Numbered from the stretch's first letter, positions 38,747 through 48,607 are shown. The stretch: 64,000 nucleotides of DNA from Halomonas sp. SpR8 (GCF_031010195.1 NZ_JAUAMC010000011.1:1-64000); one strand, 5' to 3'. Notes: generated from the sequence alone by a model not told the origin. Made by a program: numbers and translations.

Positions 38747-39724
38747 CTAACGGGTATGCAGGTGGCGCGCCACCACCTGCAGCCCGCACTCATAGCTACC
38801 GTTCATAGCGGCTAATGCGCAGTTCAGCGTTAATTCGGCGATACGGTCATAGTCTTGCAGCGCTGAATTAACTGGCTGGGGGAGAAAATCCAGCAGCCGG
38901 TGATCGCCAAAGGTGGCCAGGCGGGTATTTTCAGGCAATCCGCCACGCTCCAAGAACACATCAAACACCCCCTCCATCAGCGTGTAAGAGCCAGCCACCA
39001 GTGCATCGGCACCGCCCTGTTCATCCAGCAGTAGAGCTGCCAAACGCGCCCCTTCGCTGCGCTCATAGTGCGATCCGGTTAGATAGAGCGGTTCAATCGC
39101 AGTGCCTTCGAGTGCCGCCTGAAAGCCCGCCCGCCGTTCGCAGCTAACCGACAGGTTCGGCATTGCTTCCAACCAGGCAACGCGCTTGGTTTCCTCGCCG
39201 ATCACCGAGCGCGTCAACGTATTAGCCGCCTCTTGATCGTTACTCACTACGCTGGCAAAACGGGCCGGGTTAAGGCCACGGTCCATACCCACCACGCACC
39301 AGCCCTCATCTACTAGATCGGCATAAAACGTATCGTCGCTGGGCAGGCAGCTGGCGGTAATCAGCACTTCACAACGCTGAGCTCGCAGCGCCAGAGCGAG
39401 CGTTCGTTCGCTCTCTGCGCAGTCATCTGAACTGACGATTAACAGCTGGTACCCCTGCTCCCGGGCACCACGTTCCAGGCGCTTGGCTAGCCGGGCGTAA
39501 CTGATATTTTCCAGATCCGGCACGATAAGCCCCAGCAAGCGGCTAGCGCCCCGGCGCAGCGCTGCCGCCTGGGGGTCAATGTGGTAGCGGTGTTGACGCA
39601 CCACCGTCATCACCTTATCGATGGTTGCTGCGCTAATGCGCCGCTGCTCGGCCTGGCCATTAATCACGTAACTAGCAGTCGTGCGCGAGACGCCGGCTAG
39701 CCGGGCAATATCGGCAAGTGTCAT
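38747..39724 (-). CDS. fruR: LacI-family fructose/catabolite regulator (FruR/Cra-like)
   Basis: Transcriptional regulator, 325 residues. The N-terminal helix-turn-helix is LADIARLAGVSRTTASYVIN, followed by the Cra-like tract QAEQRRISAATIDKVMTVVRQH and the sensor domain starting SRLLGLIVPDLENISYARLA. Cra/FruR proteins are released from DNA by fructose 1-phosphate or fructose 1,6-bisphosphate. It is divergent from fruBKA, and a TGAATCGATTCA palindrome lies about 90 bases from its start between the two genes. It converges on mgsA with a 10-base gap. Confidence 0.9.
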   Translation of the reverse strand: MTLADIARLAGVSRTTASYVINGQAEQRRISAATIDKVMTVVRQHRYHIDPQAAALRRGASRLLGLIVPDLENISYARLAKRLERGAREQGYQLLIVSSDDCAESERTLALALRAQRCEVLITASCLPSDDTFYADLVDEGWCVVGMDRGLNPARFASVVSNDQEAANTLTRSVIGEETKRVAWLEAMPNLSVSCERRAGFQAALEGTAIEPLYLTGSHYERSEGARLAALLLDEQGGADALVAGSYTLMEGVFDVFLERGGLPENTRLATFGDHRLLDFLPQPVNSALQDYDRIAELTLNCALAAMNGSYECGLQVVARHLHTR

Positions 39725-39814
39725 GGTGGCTCCTCTTCAAGTTACTCGGCAGTTTATCAGCAAGTTAGCGCCTACCAGACCAAAGTCTAAAAGCACAAGC
39801 CTTGTTTCATTCAG

Positions 39815-39826
39815 TGAATCGATTCA
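39815..39826. promoter_or_regulatory. FruR/Cra-like operator
   Basis: TGAATCGATTCA is a perfect palindrome of Cra type (GCTGAATCG-like half sites) between fruR and fruB, 83 bases before fruB. Likely site of autoregulation and repression of fruBKA. Confidence 0.65.
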
Positions 39827-39847
39827 GCATAGCCAACTATACACCGA

Positions 39848-39859
39848 TGATACGATTCA
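39848..39859. promoter_or_regulatory. Second, weaker FruR-like site
   Basis: TGATACGATTCA keeps a full right half (CGATTCA) and part of the left half of the palindrome 33 bases upstream (three helical turns), a spacing that would place both sites on the same face. Confidence 0.4.
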
Positions 39860-39908
39860 TCTAGCTCACTTCGATGCGCTACGACTATGGTTCTACATGG
39901 AGACACCT

Positions 39909-42779
39909 ATGTTGACACTCGGCCCCAATGACATCTTGCTAGGCCGCAACGCTGACAGCTGGCAAACCGCGCTGGACAGTGCCGCTGAAACGCTGGTTGA
40001 CGCCGGATTGGTTGAGGCCGAGTACCGCGACGGCTTGCACGCCCGCGAGGCGCAGTCCTCAACCTTTCTAGGCAACGCCATTGCGATACCCCACGGTACG
40101 CCGGAAAGCCGCCAGTATGTAAAGCAAACAGGCGTGCGCGTACTGCAGTTTCCCCGCGGGGTTGAGTGGCACGACGGCCAGCAGGTACACGTACTGGTAA
40201 CGATTGCGGCCCAAAACGATGAACACCTGGATATTCTGCGCCAACTGACGCACGTACTCGACAAAGAGGGTGTTTCCGAGCAGTTGGCCAGTGCCACCTC
40301 CGCGACAGATGTCGCGCGCCTGCTTTCCAAACCGGCGCTTGAGCCCCGCCTGGACGCCGACACCCTATGCGTCAACTTTCCCGCCCGCGATCCACAAGAG
40401 CTGGTTTTAGCCGCGGCCGCCCGCTTACGCCAAAGCGGCTGTGTCGATAACCGCTTCATTACCGCCGTCGCCGCAGCGCAGCCCACCTGGTTAGGCGAAG
40501 GAATCTGGCTGGCCAGCAGCGCCCAGGGCGTTAACCAGCCCGCGCTTGGGGTCGCCACGCCAGCGGAGCAGAGCCTGGAGAGCGCGGGCCACCCGGTACA
40601 TGCGTTGTTCTGCCTGGCTGCCCACGGCGATGCCCACCGCCCGCTGTTAGAACAGCTAATGGCGATGTTAGAAAACGGCGCAAGCCAACGCTTGGTGGGC
40701 AAAACCAGCGCGCAACTACTGGCCACCCTAGCAGGCGAGACCGCCAGCACCCAGACCCGCCGGGTGCGTGTGCTTAACCCCCACGGCCTGCACGCCCGCC
40801 CCGCCAAGCAGTTGGTGCAAGTTGCCCGCGCCCAGGCCATGCCGATTCAAGCACGCCTGGAAGAAGGCAGCGCCACACCGGTTTCCGCCGCCAGCCTGAC
40901 TAAAGTGATCGGCCTGGGCGCTCGGCGCGGCCAGTGGCTGGTACTTTCAGCCGAAGGCGAACAGGCAAGCGCAGCGTTAGAGGCCGTCGCAGAGGCCGTT
41001 GAATCAGGCCTGGGAGAAAAAGTAACGCCCTTTGACGGTGGCTTTGACAGCACCCCGCAAGCGAGCACTGCCCAAGCGGATATCGAGCCCCTCGCGGCTG
41101 ACACGCCCCACGCAGGCGTGGCCGCATCCCCCGGCTTGGCCATTGCGCCGGTGTTTGTCATTCGCCCGATGCAGTTCGACTACGCCGAGCACGCCAGCGA
41201 CGCTGAGCACGAAATCAGCCGTTTAAACAGCGCGCTAAAAGAGGGTGCCGCCCAACTGGAAAGCTTGGTGCGCAAGGCACCCGGTGGCGAAGTCGCCGAT
41301 ATCCTCTCCATGCACGAAGAGATGCTGGACGACCCCGAACTCCATCACGCGGCAGTGGATGCCATTCGTGAAGACCGCTCAGCGGAGGCAGGCTGGTGGG
41401 AAGCGATTGAGACCGCAGCCCACGCCCAGGAGATGCTCGCCGACCGTCTGCTAGCCGAACGCGCCGCCGATTTGCGCGATGTCGGCCGTCGGGTGCTAGG
41501 CGTGCTTTGCGACGTGACACTTCCCGAACCGCCGGATCACCCCTACATCCTGGTCATGGACGATATCGGCCCTTCCGATGTGGCCCGTCTGGATACTTCC
41601 CGGGTACGCGGTCTGCTCACCGTTCGCGGCGGCGCCACGGCGCATAGCGCTATTCTGGCCCGCGCGTTGGGTATCCCTGCGGTCGTCGGCGCTGGCCAGG
41701 CAGTAATGGCACTCAACAACGCCAGTATGATGATTTTGGACGGCGAACGCGGCCGAGTCACATCGCAGCCTTCCGAGGAGCGCCTGCAACGCGCCGAACA
41801 GCAGTTGCTCGACCTCCAGCAGCGTGAAGCCGATGCCTGGGAAACCCGCTTTGAGGTTGCCCAAACCCGCGATGGGCACCGTGTCGAAGTCGCTGCCAAC
41901 CTGGGCAACACCGCCCACGCCGCCGATGCGGTGGAGCGCGGCGCCGAGGCCGTGGGCCTGCTGCGTACCGAATTCCTATTTATGGCCCACGCCAGCGCCC
42001 CAGACTTAGCCACCCAAATTGGCGAATACCGCCAGGCGATTGACGCCCTCGATGGCCGCCCACTGGTCGCTCGCACGCTAGATGTGGGTGGCGACAAACC
42101 GCTCCCTTACTGGCCGGTGCCCCAGGAAGACAACCCCTTCCTGGGCCTGCGCGGTATTCGCCTGGCGCTGACCCAGCCCGAAGTGCTCGAAACCCAGCTG
42201 CGCGCGCTGTTGATGGCCGGCAAAGACAGCCCTCTGCGTATTATGCTGCCGATGGTCAAAGACATTGCCGAGTTCCGCGCGGTCAAAGTCATCTATGATC
42301 GCCTACTCCAGGAGATTCCGACTTCCCAGCGCGCCACCGATGTGCAGCTTGGAGTGATGATTGAAATCCCCTCCAGCGCGCTGTTAGCCCCCAGCCTAGC
42401 CGCCGAAGTGGACTTCTTCTCGGTAGGCACCAACGACCTAACCCAGTACACCCTGGCCATCGACCGCGGCCACCCGGAGCTTTCCGCCCAGGCCGATGGT
42501 TTGCACCCTGCGGTGCTGCGCTTGATTCAAATGACCGTGGCGGCTGCCCACACCCAAGGTAAATGGGTCGGCGTTTGCGGCGAGTTGGCCTCTGACGCCG
42601 TGGCCATTCCAGTGTTGGTCGGCCTTGGCGTAGACGAACTTTCCGTCAGCGCACGGCAGATTCCGCTGGTCAAGGCTCGCCTGCGCGAATTTGATTTTGC
42701 AGATGCCCAGGCCAGCGCTCAACTCGCGCTTTCCCAAGCGACCAGCGATGAAGTGCGCGATGCGCTGGAGGCGCGCTAA
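39909..42779 (+). CDS. fruB: Fructose PTS multiphosphoryl transfer protein (EIIA-HPr-EI fusion)
   Basis: Cytoplasmic fusion carrying the whole soluble phosphorelay from PEP to the fructose permease, about 956 residues. EIIA-Fru covers about 1-150 with the active His in AIAIPHGTPE (about 62). A linker domain follows. HPr (about 283-370) has its His in NPHGLHARPAKQLV (about 295). Enzyme I covers about 400-956 with its His in GGATAHSAILARALG (about 579), the PEP-site SVGTNDLTQYTLAIDRGHPE and the Cys in VGVCGELASD. ATG 39909 has GGAGA at the right distance; METP four codons earlier is the alternative. First gene of fruBKA. Confidence 0.96.
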   Translation: MLTLGPNDILLGRNADSWQTALDSAAETLVDAGLVEAEYRDGLHAREAQSSTFLGNAIAIPHGTPESRQYVKQTGVRVLQFPRGVEWHDGQQVHVLVTIAAQNDEHLDILRQLTHVLDKEGVSEQLASATSATDVARLLSKPALEPRLDADTLCVNFPARDPQELVLAAAARLRQSGCVDNRFITAVAAAQPTWLGEGIWLASSAQGVNQPALGVATPAEQSLESAGHPVHALFCLAAHGDAHRPLLEQLMAMLENGASQRLVGKTSAQLLATLAGETASTQTRRVRVLNPHGLHARPAKQLVQVARAQAMPIQARLEEGSATPVSAASLTKVIGLGARRGQWLVLSAEGEQASAALEAVAEAVESGLGEKVTPFDGGFDSTPQASTAQADIEPLAADTPHAGVAASPGLAIAPVFVIRPMQFDYAEHASDAEHEISRLNSALKEGAAQLESLVRKAPGGEVADILSMHEEMLDDPELHHAAVDAIREDRSAEAGWWEAIETAAHAQEMLADRLLAERAADLRDVGRRVLGVLCDVTLPEPPDHPYILVMDDIGPSDVARLDTSRVRGLLTVRGGATAHSAILARALGIPAVVGAGQAVMALNNASMMILDGERGRVTSQPSEERLQRAEQQLLDLQQREADAWETRFEVAQTRDGHRVEVAANLGNTAHAADAVERGAEAVGLLRTEFLFMAHASAPDLATQIGEYRQAIDALDGRPLVARTLDVGGDKPLPYWPVPQEDNPFLGLRGIRLALTQPEVLETQLRALLMAGKDSPLRIMLPMVKDIAEFRAVKVIYDRLLQEIPTSQRATDVQLGVMIEIPSSALLAPSLAAEVDFFSVGTNDLTQYTLAIDRGHPELSAQADGLHPAVLRLIQMTVAAAHTQGKWVGVCGELASDAVAIPVLVGLGVDELSVSARQIPLVKARLREFDFADAQASAQLALSQATSDEVRDALEAR

Positions 42780-43750
42780 TGGCCCGCGTGCTGTGTATTA
42801 CCCTGAATCCTGCGCTGGATTTGGCGTTTAATCTCGACGCGCTGGTGCTGGGCAGCGTCAACCGCCCCACCAGCGCGCAATTAGAAGCCGCGGGCAAAGG
42901 GGTCAACGTTGCCCGCGTACTGGCCGGACTGGGCCACGACGTCACGGTCAGCGGTTTTTTAGGCGACGATAACGACGCGCCCTTCCAATTGGCCTTTGCC
43001 AAGTACGCCTTAACCGATGCCTTTGTGCGCGTGCCGGGCGAAACCCGTATTAACGCCAAAATTGCGGAACAGAGTGGTCGCGTTACCGACATTAACGGCC
43101 CCGGCATGCCGATCAACGCCGAGTATTTGCAGGCACTGACCGATACGTTGAATACCGAGCTTGCCAGCGCAACGCCCCCACAAGCCATCGTTCTGGCGGG
43201 TAGCCTGCCCCCAGGGCTCTCTCTTGACGATTTCAGCCAACTGTTAAGCCACTTAAACACCAGCGGCGTGCCGCTATGGGTGGATACCAGCGGCCCAGCG
43301 CTCAATGCCGCGATAGCGACGCACCCTGCCGGTGTTAAGCCCAATGAAAATGAACTGGCCGAATGGGCGGGCGAAGATATGACGTCTTCCGATGCGCGCT
43401 TAAGTGCTGCAAAGCGCTTGCATGAAAGCGGCATCGCCAATGCGCTGATTTCAGCGGGTGCGGAGGGAGTGCTGTGGGTGAACGCCCAAGGTGCTTGGCA
43501 CGCCACACCGCCCAAGGTCACCGCCACCAATACTGTTTGCGCCGGGGACACCTTTGTCGCTGGCATCCTGCATGGCCTGCTTAGCGGCCACGCCCCCGAG
43601 CACACCCTTCGCTTCGCCACGGCGTTGTCTGCCGAGGCCGTTCGCCACGTCGGCGTGGGCGATCCCCATGCAGCCGATTTCGATTCACTCCAACAACACA
43701 CCCGGATACGGCGTTTTGATGACACCATCACCGAGGGAGCCACGCTATGA
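42779..43750 (+). CDS. fruK: 1-phosphofructokinase
   Basis: Phosphorylates fructose 1-phosphate, the product of the fructose PTS, to fructose 1,6-bisphosphate. 323 residues of the PfkB fold, with ITLNPALDLAF at the start, AGKGVNVARVLAGLGHDVT near 39, GSLPPGLS near 143, KPNENELAEW near 190 and the catalytic ATP-site CAGDTFVAGILHGLLSG near 252. Start overlaps the fruB stop by one base (TAATG), and its end overlaps fruA by 4 bases. Confidence 0.95.
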   Translation: MARVLCITLNPALDLAFNLDALVLGSVNRPTSAQLEAAGKGVNVARVLAGLGHDVTVSGFLGDDNDAPFQLAFAKYALTDAFVRVPGETRINAKIAEQSGRVTDINGPGMPINAEYLQALTDTLNTELASATPPQAIVLAGSLPPGLSLDDFSQLLSHLNTSGVPLWVDTSGPALNAAIATHPAGVKPNENELAEWAGEDMTSSDARLSAAKRLHESGIANALISAGAEGVLWVNAQGAWHATPPKVTATNTVCAGDTFVAGILHGLLSGHAPEHTLRFATALSAEAVRHVGVGDPHAADFDSLQQHTRIRRFDDTITEGATL

Positions 43751-45480
43751 ATATTATTCTGATTACCGCCTGCCCCAGCGGCATGGCGACCACCTTCCTC
43801 GCGGCTAAGCGCCTGGAACAAGCTGCCCAGCGCCAAGGCTGGACGGCCCACGTGGAGATGCACGGGGAAGTCGCCCCGCTCCAGGCCGCAACCGCCGAGC
43901 AGATCGCCAACGCCGACTTAATCGTGGTGGCCGCCGATCATGTGCCGGCCCCAGAGCGCTTCGAAGGCAAGCGCCTATTCCAAGCGCCGATTGCCAGCGC
44001 CCTCCCCGACCCAAGTGGCTTTCTCGCCCAGGCCAAGCGTGAGGCGCCCATTTACAGCGCCCCGGCTGCTGCGGGGACAGCCACAACCCCAAGCGAAGCG
44101 GGTGGCAAGAAAATCGTTGCCGTTACCGCCTGCCCCACCGGGGTAGCCCACACCTTTATGGCCGCCGAAGCGCTAGCAGAGGCGGGCAAAGCCATGGGCC
44201 ACGCCATTCGCGTGGAGACTCAAGGCTCGGTAGGCGCTCAAGACCAGTTGACGGAAGAAGAGATCGCCGACGCCGATGTGGTCGTACTGGCTTGCGATAT
44301 CGACGTTGATCCGGCTCGGTTTGCAGGCAAACGCATCTACCGCACCTCGACCGGCAACGCGCTGAAAAAGCCACGCCCCACTCTTGAAGCCGCGCTCAGC
44401 GAGGCTGCTATAGAAAGCGGCAACAGCAGTGCGGGCAGCGCGAATAAGAGCGTTAAAGAGAAAGGCGTCTATAAGCACCTACTCACCGGCGTTTCCTTTA
44501 TGCTGCCGATGGTGGTGGCAGGCGGCCTGCTGATTGCGCTCTCCTTTGTGTTTGGCATTGAAGCCTTCGAGCAAGAAGGCACTCTGGCCGCCGCGCTGAT
44601 GCAGATTGGTGGCGGCACCGCCTTTGCGCTGATGATTCCGGTACTTGCGGGCTACATCGCCTACTCCATCGCCGACCGGCCCGGTATAGCGCCGGGTATG
44701 ATTGGCGGCATGCTGGCGGCCAATATCGGCTCCGGCTTTATCGGCGGTATCTTGTCAGGTTTCCTGGCGGGCTATGTGGCGTTGGCGGTGACGCGTTACG
44801 TTAAACTGCCTTCCAGCGTTGAATCCCTCAAACCGATTCTGATCATTCCGCTGGTCGCCAGCTTGGTCACCGGCCTGACCATGATCTACGTGATTGGCGA
44901 ACCGGTCGCGGCGCTGCTCACTGGCCTGACCAGTTTCCTGGAATCCATGGGCTCTACCAACGCGGTGCTATTAGGTATTTTGCTGGGCGCGATGATGTGC
45001 TTTGACCTGGGTGGCCCGGTCAACAAAGCCGCTTACACCTTTGGCGTGGGCCTGCTCGCCTCTGAAACCTACGGCCCCATGGCGGCGATTATGGCCGCGG
45101 GCATGGTGCCCGCCATTGGTATGGGGATTGCCAGCTTTGTCGCGCGCAACAAGTTCTCTGCGCCGGAGCGCGAAGCAGGCAAAGCATCCTTTGTACTTGG
45201 TCTATGCTTTATCAGTGAAGGCGCGATCCCCTTTGCGGCCAAAGACCCGCTGCGCGTGATCCCCGCCTGCATGGTGGGCGGTGCTCTCACCGGCGCCCTC
45301 TCAATGCTGGTAGGCGCGCAGCTAATGGCGCCTCATGGCGGCATCTTTGTACTGCTGATTCCTAACGCCATTACCCCAGCGCTGCTCTACCTTGGCGCTA
45401 TTGTAGCGGGCTCGTTGGTAACGGGGTTAGGCTATGCGTTTATCAAACGCGGCGCGGCCCAAGTCGCCGTTGCCACTTAA
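43747..45480 (+). CDS. fruA: Fructose PTS permease EIIBC
   Basis: Membrane permease that imports fructose and phosphorylates it at C1. 577 residues with two EIIB-Fru domains: an N-terminal one (about 1-100) with TACPSGMATT, Cys9, and a second (about 120-220) with TACPTGVAHTFMAAEAL, Cys about 129, the likely phosphorylated cysteine. The EIIC domain (about 235-570) has some nine membrane segments, including KHLLTGVSFMLPMVVAGGLL and SEGAIPFAAKDPLRVIP. It overlaps fruK by 4 bases and ends the operon. Confidence 0.95.
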   Translation: MNIILITACPSGMATTFLAAKRLEQAAQRQGWTAHVEMHGEVAPLQAATAEQIANADLIVVAADHVPAPERFEGKRLFQAPIASALPDPSGFLAQAKREAPIYSAPAAAGTATTPSEAGGKKIVAVTACPTGVAHTFMAAEALAEAGKAMGHAIRVETQGSVGAQDQLTEEEIADADVVVLACDIDVDPARFAGKRIYRTSTGNALKKPRPTLEAALSEAAIESGNSSAGSANKSVKEKGVYKHLLTGVSFMLPMVVAGGLLIALSFVFGIEAFEQEGTLAAALMQIGGGTAFALMIPVLAGYIAYSIADRPGIAPGMIGGMLAANIGSGFIGGILSGFLAGYVALAVTRYVKLPSSVESLKPILIIPLVASLVTGLTMIYVIGEPVAALLTGLTSFLESMGSTNAVLLGILLGAMMCFDLGGPVNKAAYTFGVGLLASETYGPMAAIMAAGMVPAIGMGIASFVARNKFSAPEREAGKASFVLGLCFISEGAIPFAAKDPLRVIPACMVGGALTGALSMLVGAQLMAPHGGIFVLLIPNAITPALLYLGAIVAGSLVTGLGYAFIKRGAAQVAVAT

Positions 45481-45500
45481 GGGCTTATCATCAAATGTGA

Positions 45501-45536
45501 AGGGCAGGCATAGCGCCTGCTCTCACAACCTGCCCT
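45501..45536 (+). terminator. Hairpin after fruA
   Basis: AGGGCAGG / CCTGCCCT is an 8-base-pair stem 20 bases past fruA. A-rich rather than T-rich sequence follows, so it is a doubtful intrinsic terminator. Confidence 0.35.
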
Positions 45537-45610
45537 CAGAAAAAATAGGTAGTCTTACGCAGTTAATCTCCTTCACGGTATAAATACACTCCACTATTTA
45601 CCGCTTTTTA

Positions 45611-45625
45611 TGTAGTATTTTTACA
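45611..45625. promoter_or_regulatory. HexR-like site upstream of pgi
   Basis: TGTAGTATTTTTACA keeps both TGTA-type arms of the palindrome found before zwf and gap, with changes only in the AT-rich centre. It lies 56 bases before pgi. Confidence 0.55.
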
Positions 45626-45681
45626 TAACGCCACTTTTCGCATTGGTTTGCCACGTTCACTTATAACAAACGGATCGCACT

Positions 45682-47349
45682 ATGTTTCAGCTAACTCGCA
45701 GTGTCACCTGGCAGGCGCTTGACCGCCTACGCGATAAAACCGCTAACGACCGCATTCGTGACTACTTCACCCATGACCCACAGCGCTTTGAGAAGATGAG
45801 CCTGCGGGTCGGCGGGCTGTTTCTTGACTACTCAAAGCACCACGTCTCTGATGAAGTGCTTGCCAAACTGCTTGAGCTGGCCGACCACTCTGCGCTGGTT
45901 CAACGCCGCGCACAGATGTTCTCCGGCGACATTATCAACGTCACCGAAAACCGCCCGGTACTGCACACTGCCCTGCGTAATTTAAGCGATGAACCGGTTC
46001 ATGTAGACGGTGAAGACGTGATGCCGGAAATTACCCGCACCCGCGAACAGATCAAGGTGTTCTCGGAAGCGGTGCGCAGCGGCGAGTGGAAAGGTTACAA
46101 CGGCCAGCGCATTAAGGATGTGGTCAATATCGGTATTGGCGGCTCGGATTTAGGCCCCAATATGGCGGTGCGCGCGCTGCTCAAATACCGCCACCCGGAG
46201 CTGCATTTCCACTTTGTTTCCAACGTGGACGGCACCCATATTCAGAAGGTGCTCTCGCGCCTCGACCCCGCCACCACACTGTTTATCGTCTCCACCAAAA
46301 CCTTCTCGACCCAGGAGACGCTGCTCAACGCCAAAACAGCCCGGCGCTGGTTCCTGGAGAACGCTGGCGAAGACGCCGACGTGGGTGCGCACTTTATCGC
46401 CGCTTCCACTAACCGCAAGGCAGCGATGGAGTTCGGCATTCGCGAGGAGAACGTATTCGAGTTCTGGGCTTGGGTGGGCGGTCGCTACTCCATGTGGTCG
46501 TCTATCGGTTTGCCGATTGCGCTGTCGATCGGTTTTGAAGGCTTTATCGAACTGCTGGAAGGCGCCCACGAAATGGATAACCATTTCATCAACGCGCCCT
46601 TCTCACAAAACATGCCGGTACTGATGGCGCTGATTGGTATTTGGTACATCAACTTTGTTGGCGCCGAAACCCAAGCCATCGTGCCTTACGACCAGGCGCT
46701 GAACCAACTGCCCTCTTTCCTGCAGCAGCTGGATATGGAGTCGAACGGTAAGTCAGTGGATATTTTCGGCCACCCGGTTAACTACAAAACCGGGCCAATT
46801 GTCTGGGGCCAAACCGGCTCCAACGGCCAGCACGCTTTCTTTCAACTACTGCACCAGGGCACCCGCTACGTGCCCATCGACTTTATCGCCTCGCTCAAGC
46901 CCGAACCCGGCGTGGAAGACCACCACTTCGCCCTGCTCACCAATATGCTCGCCCAGGCCAACGCCTTTATGGAAGGCAGCCAGGGGGACAGCAAAGAGCT
47001 AAGCCAGCACGACCCCTACAGTTGCCCCGGCAACCGCCCTTCCAGCACGTTACTACTCGACGAGCTAACGCCGAAAAACCTCGGCGCATTGATCGCGCTC
47101 TACGAGCACAAGGTGTTTGTGCAAGGGGTGATCTGGAATATCAACTCCTTTGACCAGTGGGGTGTGCAGCTTGGCAAGCGTATCGCCGGTGAAATCAGCG
47201 AACGCATCGATACCAACGCCGCTGACTTCGACGCCTCCACTCAAGGCCTGCTGGAACTGGTTCGTGCCCACTTCCCTAATGGCGATAGCGGCGAAAAGGA
47301 TAGTGCACCGGTTAGTGCCGGAAAGAAGCCATCACGGAAAAAGCGCTGA
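45682..47349 (+). CDS. pgi: Glucose-6-phosphate isomerase
   Basis: Interconverts glucose 6-phosphate and fructose 6-phosphate, joining the fructose PTS and gluconeogenesis to the Zwf route. 555 residues, usual length, with IGIGGSDLGPNMA near 151, the signature WVGGRYSMWSSIGLPIAL near 264, the catalytic Glu in ESNGKSVD near 353, His in GSNGQHAFFQLLHQG near 383 and QWGVQLGKRIA near 510. The C-terminal tail is lysine-rich (GKKPSRKKR). A HexR-like site lies upstream and a strong terminator downstream. Confidence 0.96.
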   Translation: MFQLTRSVTWQALDRLRDKTANDRIRDYFTHDPQRFEKMSLRVGGLFLDYSKHHVSDEVLAKLLELADHSALVQRRAQMFSGDIINVTENRPVLHTALRNLSDEPVHVDGEDVMPEITRTREQIKVFSEAVRSGEWKGYNGQRIKDVVNIGIGGSDLGPNMAVRALLKYRHPELHFHFVSNVDGTHIQKVLSRLDPATTLFIVSTKTFSTQETLLNAKTARRWFLENAGEDADVGAHFIAASTNRKAAMEFGIREENVFEFWAWVGGRYSMWSSIGLPIALSIGFEGFIELLEGAHEMDNHFINAPFSQNMPVLMALIGIWYINFVGAETQAIVPYDQALNQLPSFLQQLDMESNGKSVDIFGHPVNYKTGPIVWGQTGSNGQHAFFQLLHQGTRYVPIDFIASLKPEPGVEDHHFALLTNMLAQANAFMEGSQGDSKELSQHDPYSCPGNRPSSTLLLDELTPKNLGALIALYEHKVFVQGVIWNINSFDQWGVQLGKRIAGEISERIDTNAADFDASTQGLLELVRAHFPNGDSGEKDSAPVSAGKKPSRKKR

Positions 47350-47379
47350 CCGAATAGGTTGGCAAACGGAGAGAAAACC

Positions 47380-47420
47380 AACGCCTTGGCTTGAGAGAGC
47401 CAAGGCGTTTTTAATTTTTA
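47380..47420 (+). terminator. Rho-independent terminator after pgi
   Basis: AACGCCTTGGCT / AGCCAAGGCGTT is a perfect 12-base-pair stem with a 6-base loop followed by TTTAATTTTTAATTTT. It marks the right end of the carbon-metabolism block; the AT-rich island begins just after it. Confidence 0.9.
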
Positions 47421-47524
47421 ATTTTAAGCGAAGTGTCTTCCTTTCTCTATCGTCAGCCCTTGAGGGGCAGATGTCGAATTCTCTATCAAGTTCGGCATGG
47501 AAAACAGTGAAGCAATTCGACTGC

Positions 47525-48343
47525 TTATTTTCCAGGGATAGTTTTGCACGCACGGCCTGTGATCAAAACCCGTCCATTTTGTCCCTCTATTTTCATTCGT
47601 CCGCCATTGGTTGAAGCCTGCCATGCATACAAGACTTGAGACTGACAGATAGCAGTCCAATAAGAATAAAGCTTGCAATGAGCAGAGATACAGACTTGGC
47701 TTTCAAAAATGGCAATACGTGGTGCGAAGAAACGTAAAACGAAATCATATCCAGTATTGAGGCTTTTGGAAGAGGTTTGAGCCGTCAAGATGATACCTCT
47801 GCACTCAAGCTTTTCAATCTCTGTAAAATCAGGTACAAATCCCGTCACATAATTCTCGGAGCGAGCAACTGCAATTAAATCATCTGTAGAGCGACGAACC
47901 TCCAACAGATCCAGGTTTAGCACATTTTCAACTAACGAGGCAGTAACATCATCAACTGAAGAGCTGTCAAATTGAGGCAGATCTAAAACTATCTGGCCAC
48001 TCTCTCTGCTAGCCAGTAACATACCGCAGCGGGATCTGAACCACAGCTGGTTATTCAACCCACCTCTCCGGTCAAATAGCATGTAACTTGCTGCCATTAA
48101 ACCATATCCACACAGATCAAGCTCCGCAGTCTTTGTGAACCAGCGAATCAAGAAAGTTTTAGATGTATTATTCTCATCTAAGGTAACTAGAACAGGCAGT
48201 GACTCTTCGAGAGTGACAATAACAGGTAATGACATATGTTGTGCTAAAGCACTCATAACAGCAGAATCAGGAGGGCTATAACACCACAAGACACCAGTGG
48301 GATTTCCATGAAAGCTTGTATCAGTGCAAGCATGAACGACCAT
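47525..48343 (-). CDS. Divergent PhzF-family protein
   Basis: PhzF/YddE-fold protein, about 272 residues from ATG 48343; the frame is open 33 codons further to an ATG at 48442 with no family likeness. Family landmarks are VVHACTDTSFHGNPTGVLW at the start, LIRWFTKTAELDLCGYG near 73, DFVLRFFAPR near 198, SAHCKLYSYW near 216 and ASTNGGRMKIEGQNGRVLITGRA at the end. Two points are odd. The catalytic Glu expected in the SET-type motif is absent (SLPVIVTL instead), and a 10-residue stretch is duplicated there (SLPVIVTLEE then SLPVLVTLDE). The usual CGH is CGY. It may be an altered or inactive isomerase. AT-rich, downstream of the exporter gene, no clear ribosome-binding site. Confidence 0.7.
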   Translation of the reverse strand: MVVHACTDTSFHGNPTGVLWCYSPPDSAVMSALAQHMSLPVIVTLEESLPVLVTLDENNTSKTFLIRWFTKTAELDLCGYGLMAASYMLFDRRGGLNNQLWFRSRCGMLLASRESGQIVLDLPQFDSSSVDDVTASLVENVLNLDLLEVRRSTDDLIAVARSENYVTGFVPDFTEIEKLECRGIILTAQTSSKSLNTGYDFVLRFFAPRIAIFESQVCISAHCKLYSYWTAICQSQVLYAWQASTNGGRMKIEGQNGRVLITGRACKTIPGK

Positions 48344-48607
48344 AACTTGCTTGGACAGCAAGATTAGTTCAGTGGTGGATGCTCGGCTTTCAATTGTTTT
48401 AAATCCATTGCTATGTATTTTATTGTAACTCCTTAGTGTCATTCAAGCTGATTCCATCCAGAAATTACAACGAAATCGGCTTTACTAACCTGGAAGCACA
48501 TTCTGTTCTATATAAAAGTACTCTCATAGTCGAAACAACTGCGTCTTGAATGAAAGGCTTATTGAAAATCTTGATATCACCTGTCTCTTTTCAATTCTAT
48601 ATAAAAT

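Noticed and set aside
39893..40840. Antisense open frame of 315 codons inside fruB
   Set aside because: Serine-, arginine- and alanine-rich translation typical of the opposite strand of a GC-rich gene; the real FruB domains are unmistakable.
42670..43863. Antisense open frame of 397 codons across fruB-fruK-fruA
   Set aside because: It crosses three confirmed overlapping genes and shows no family motif; a composition effect.
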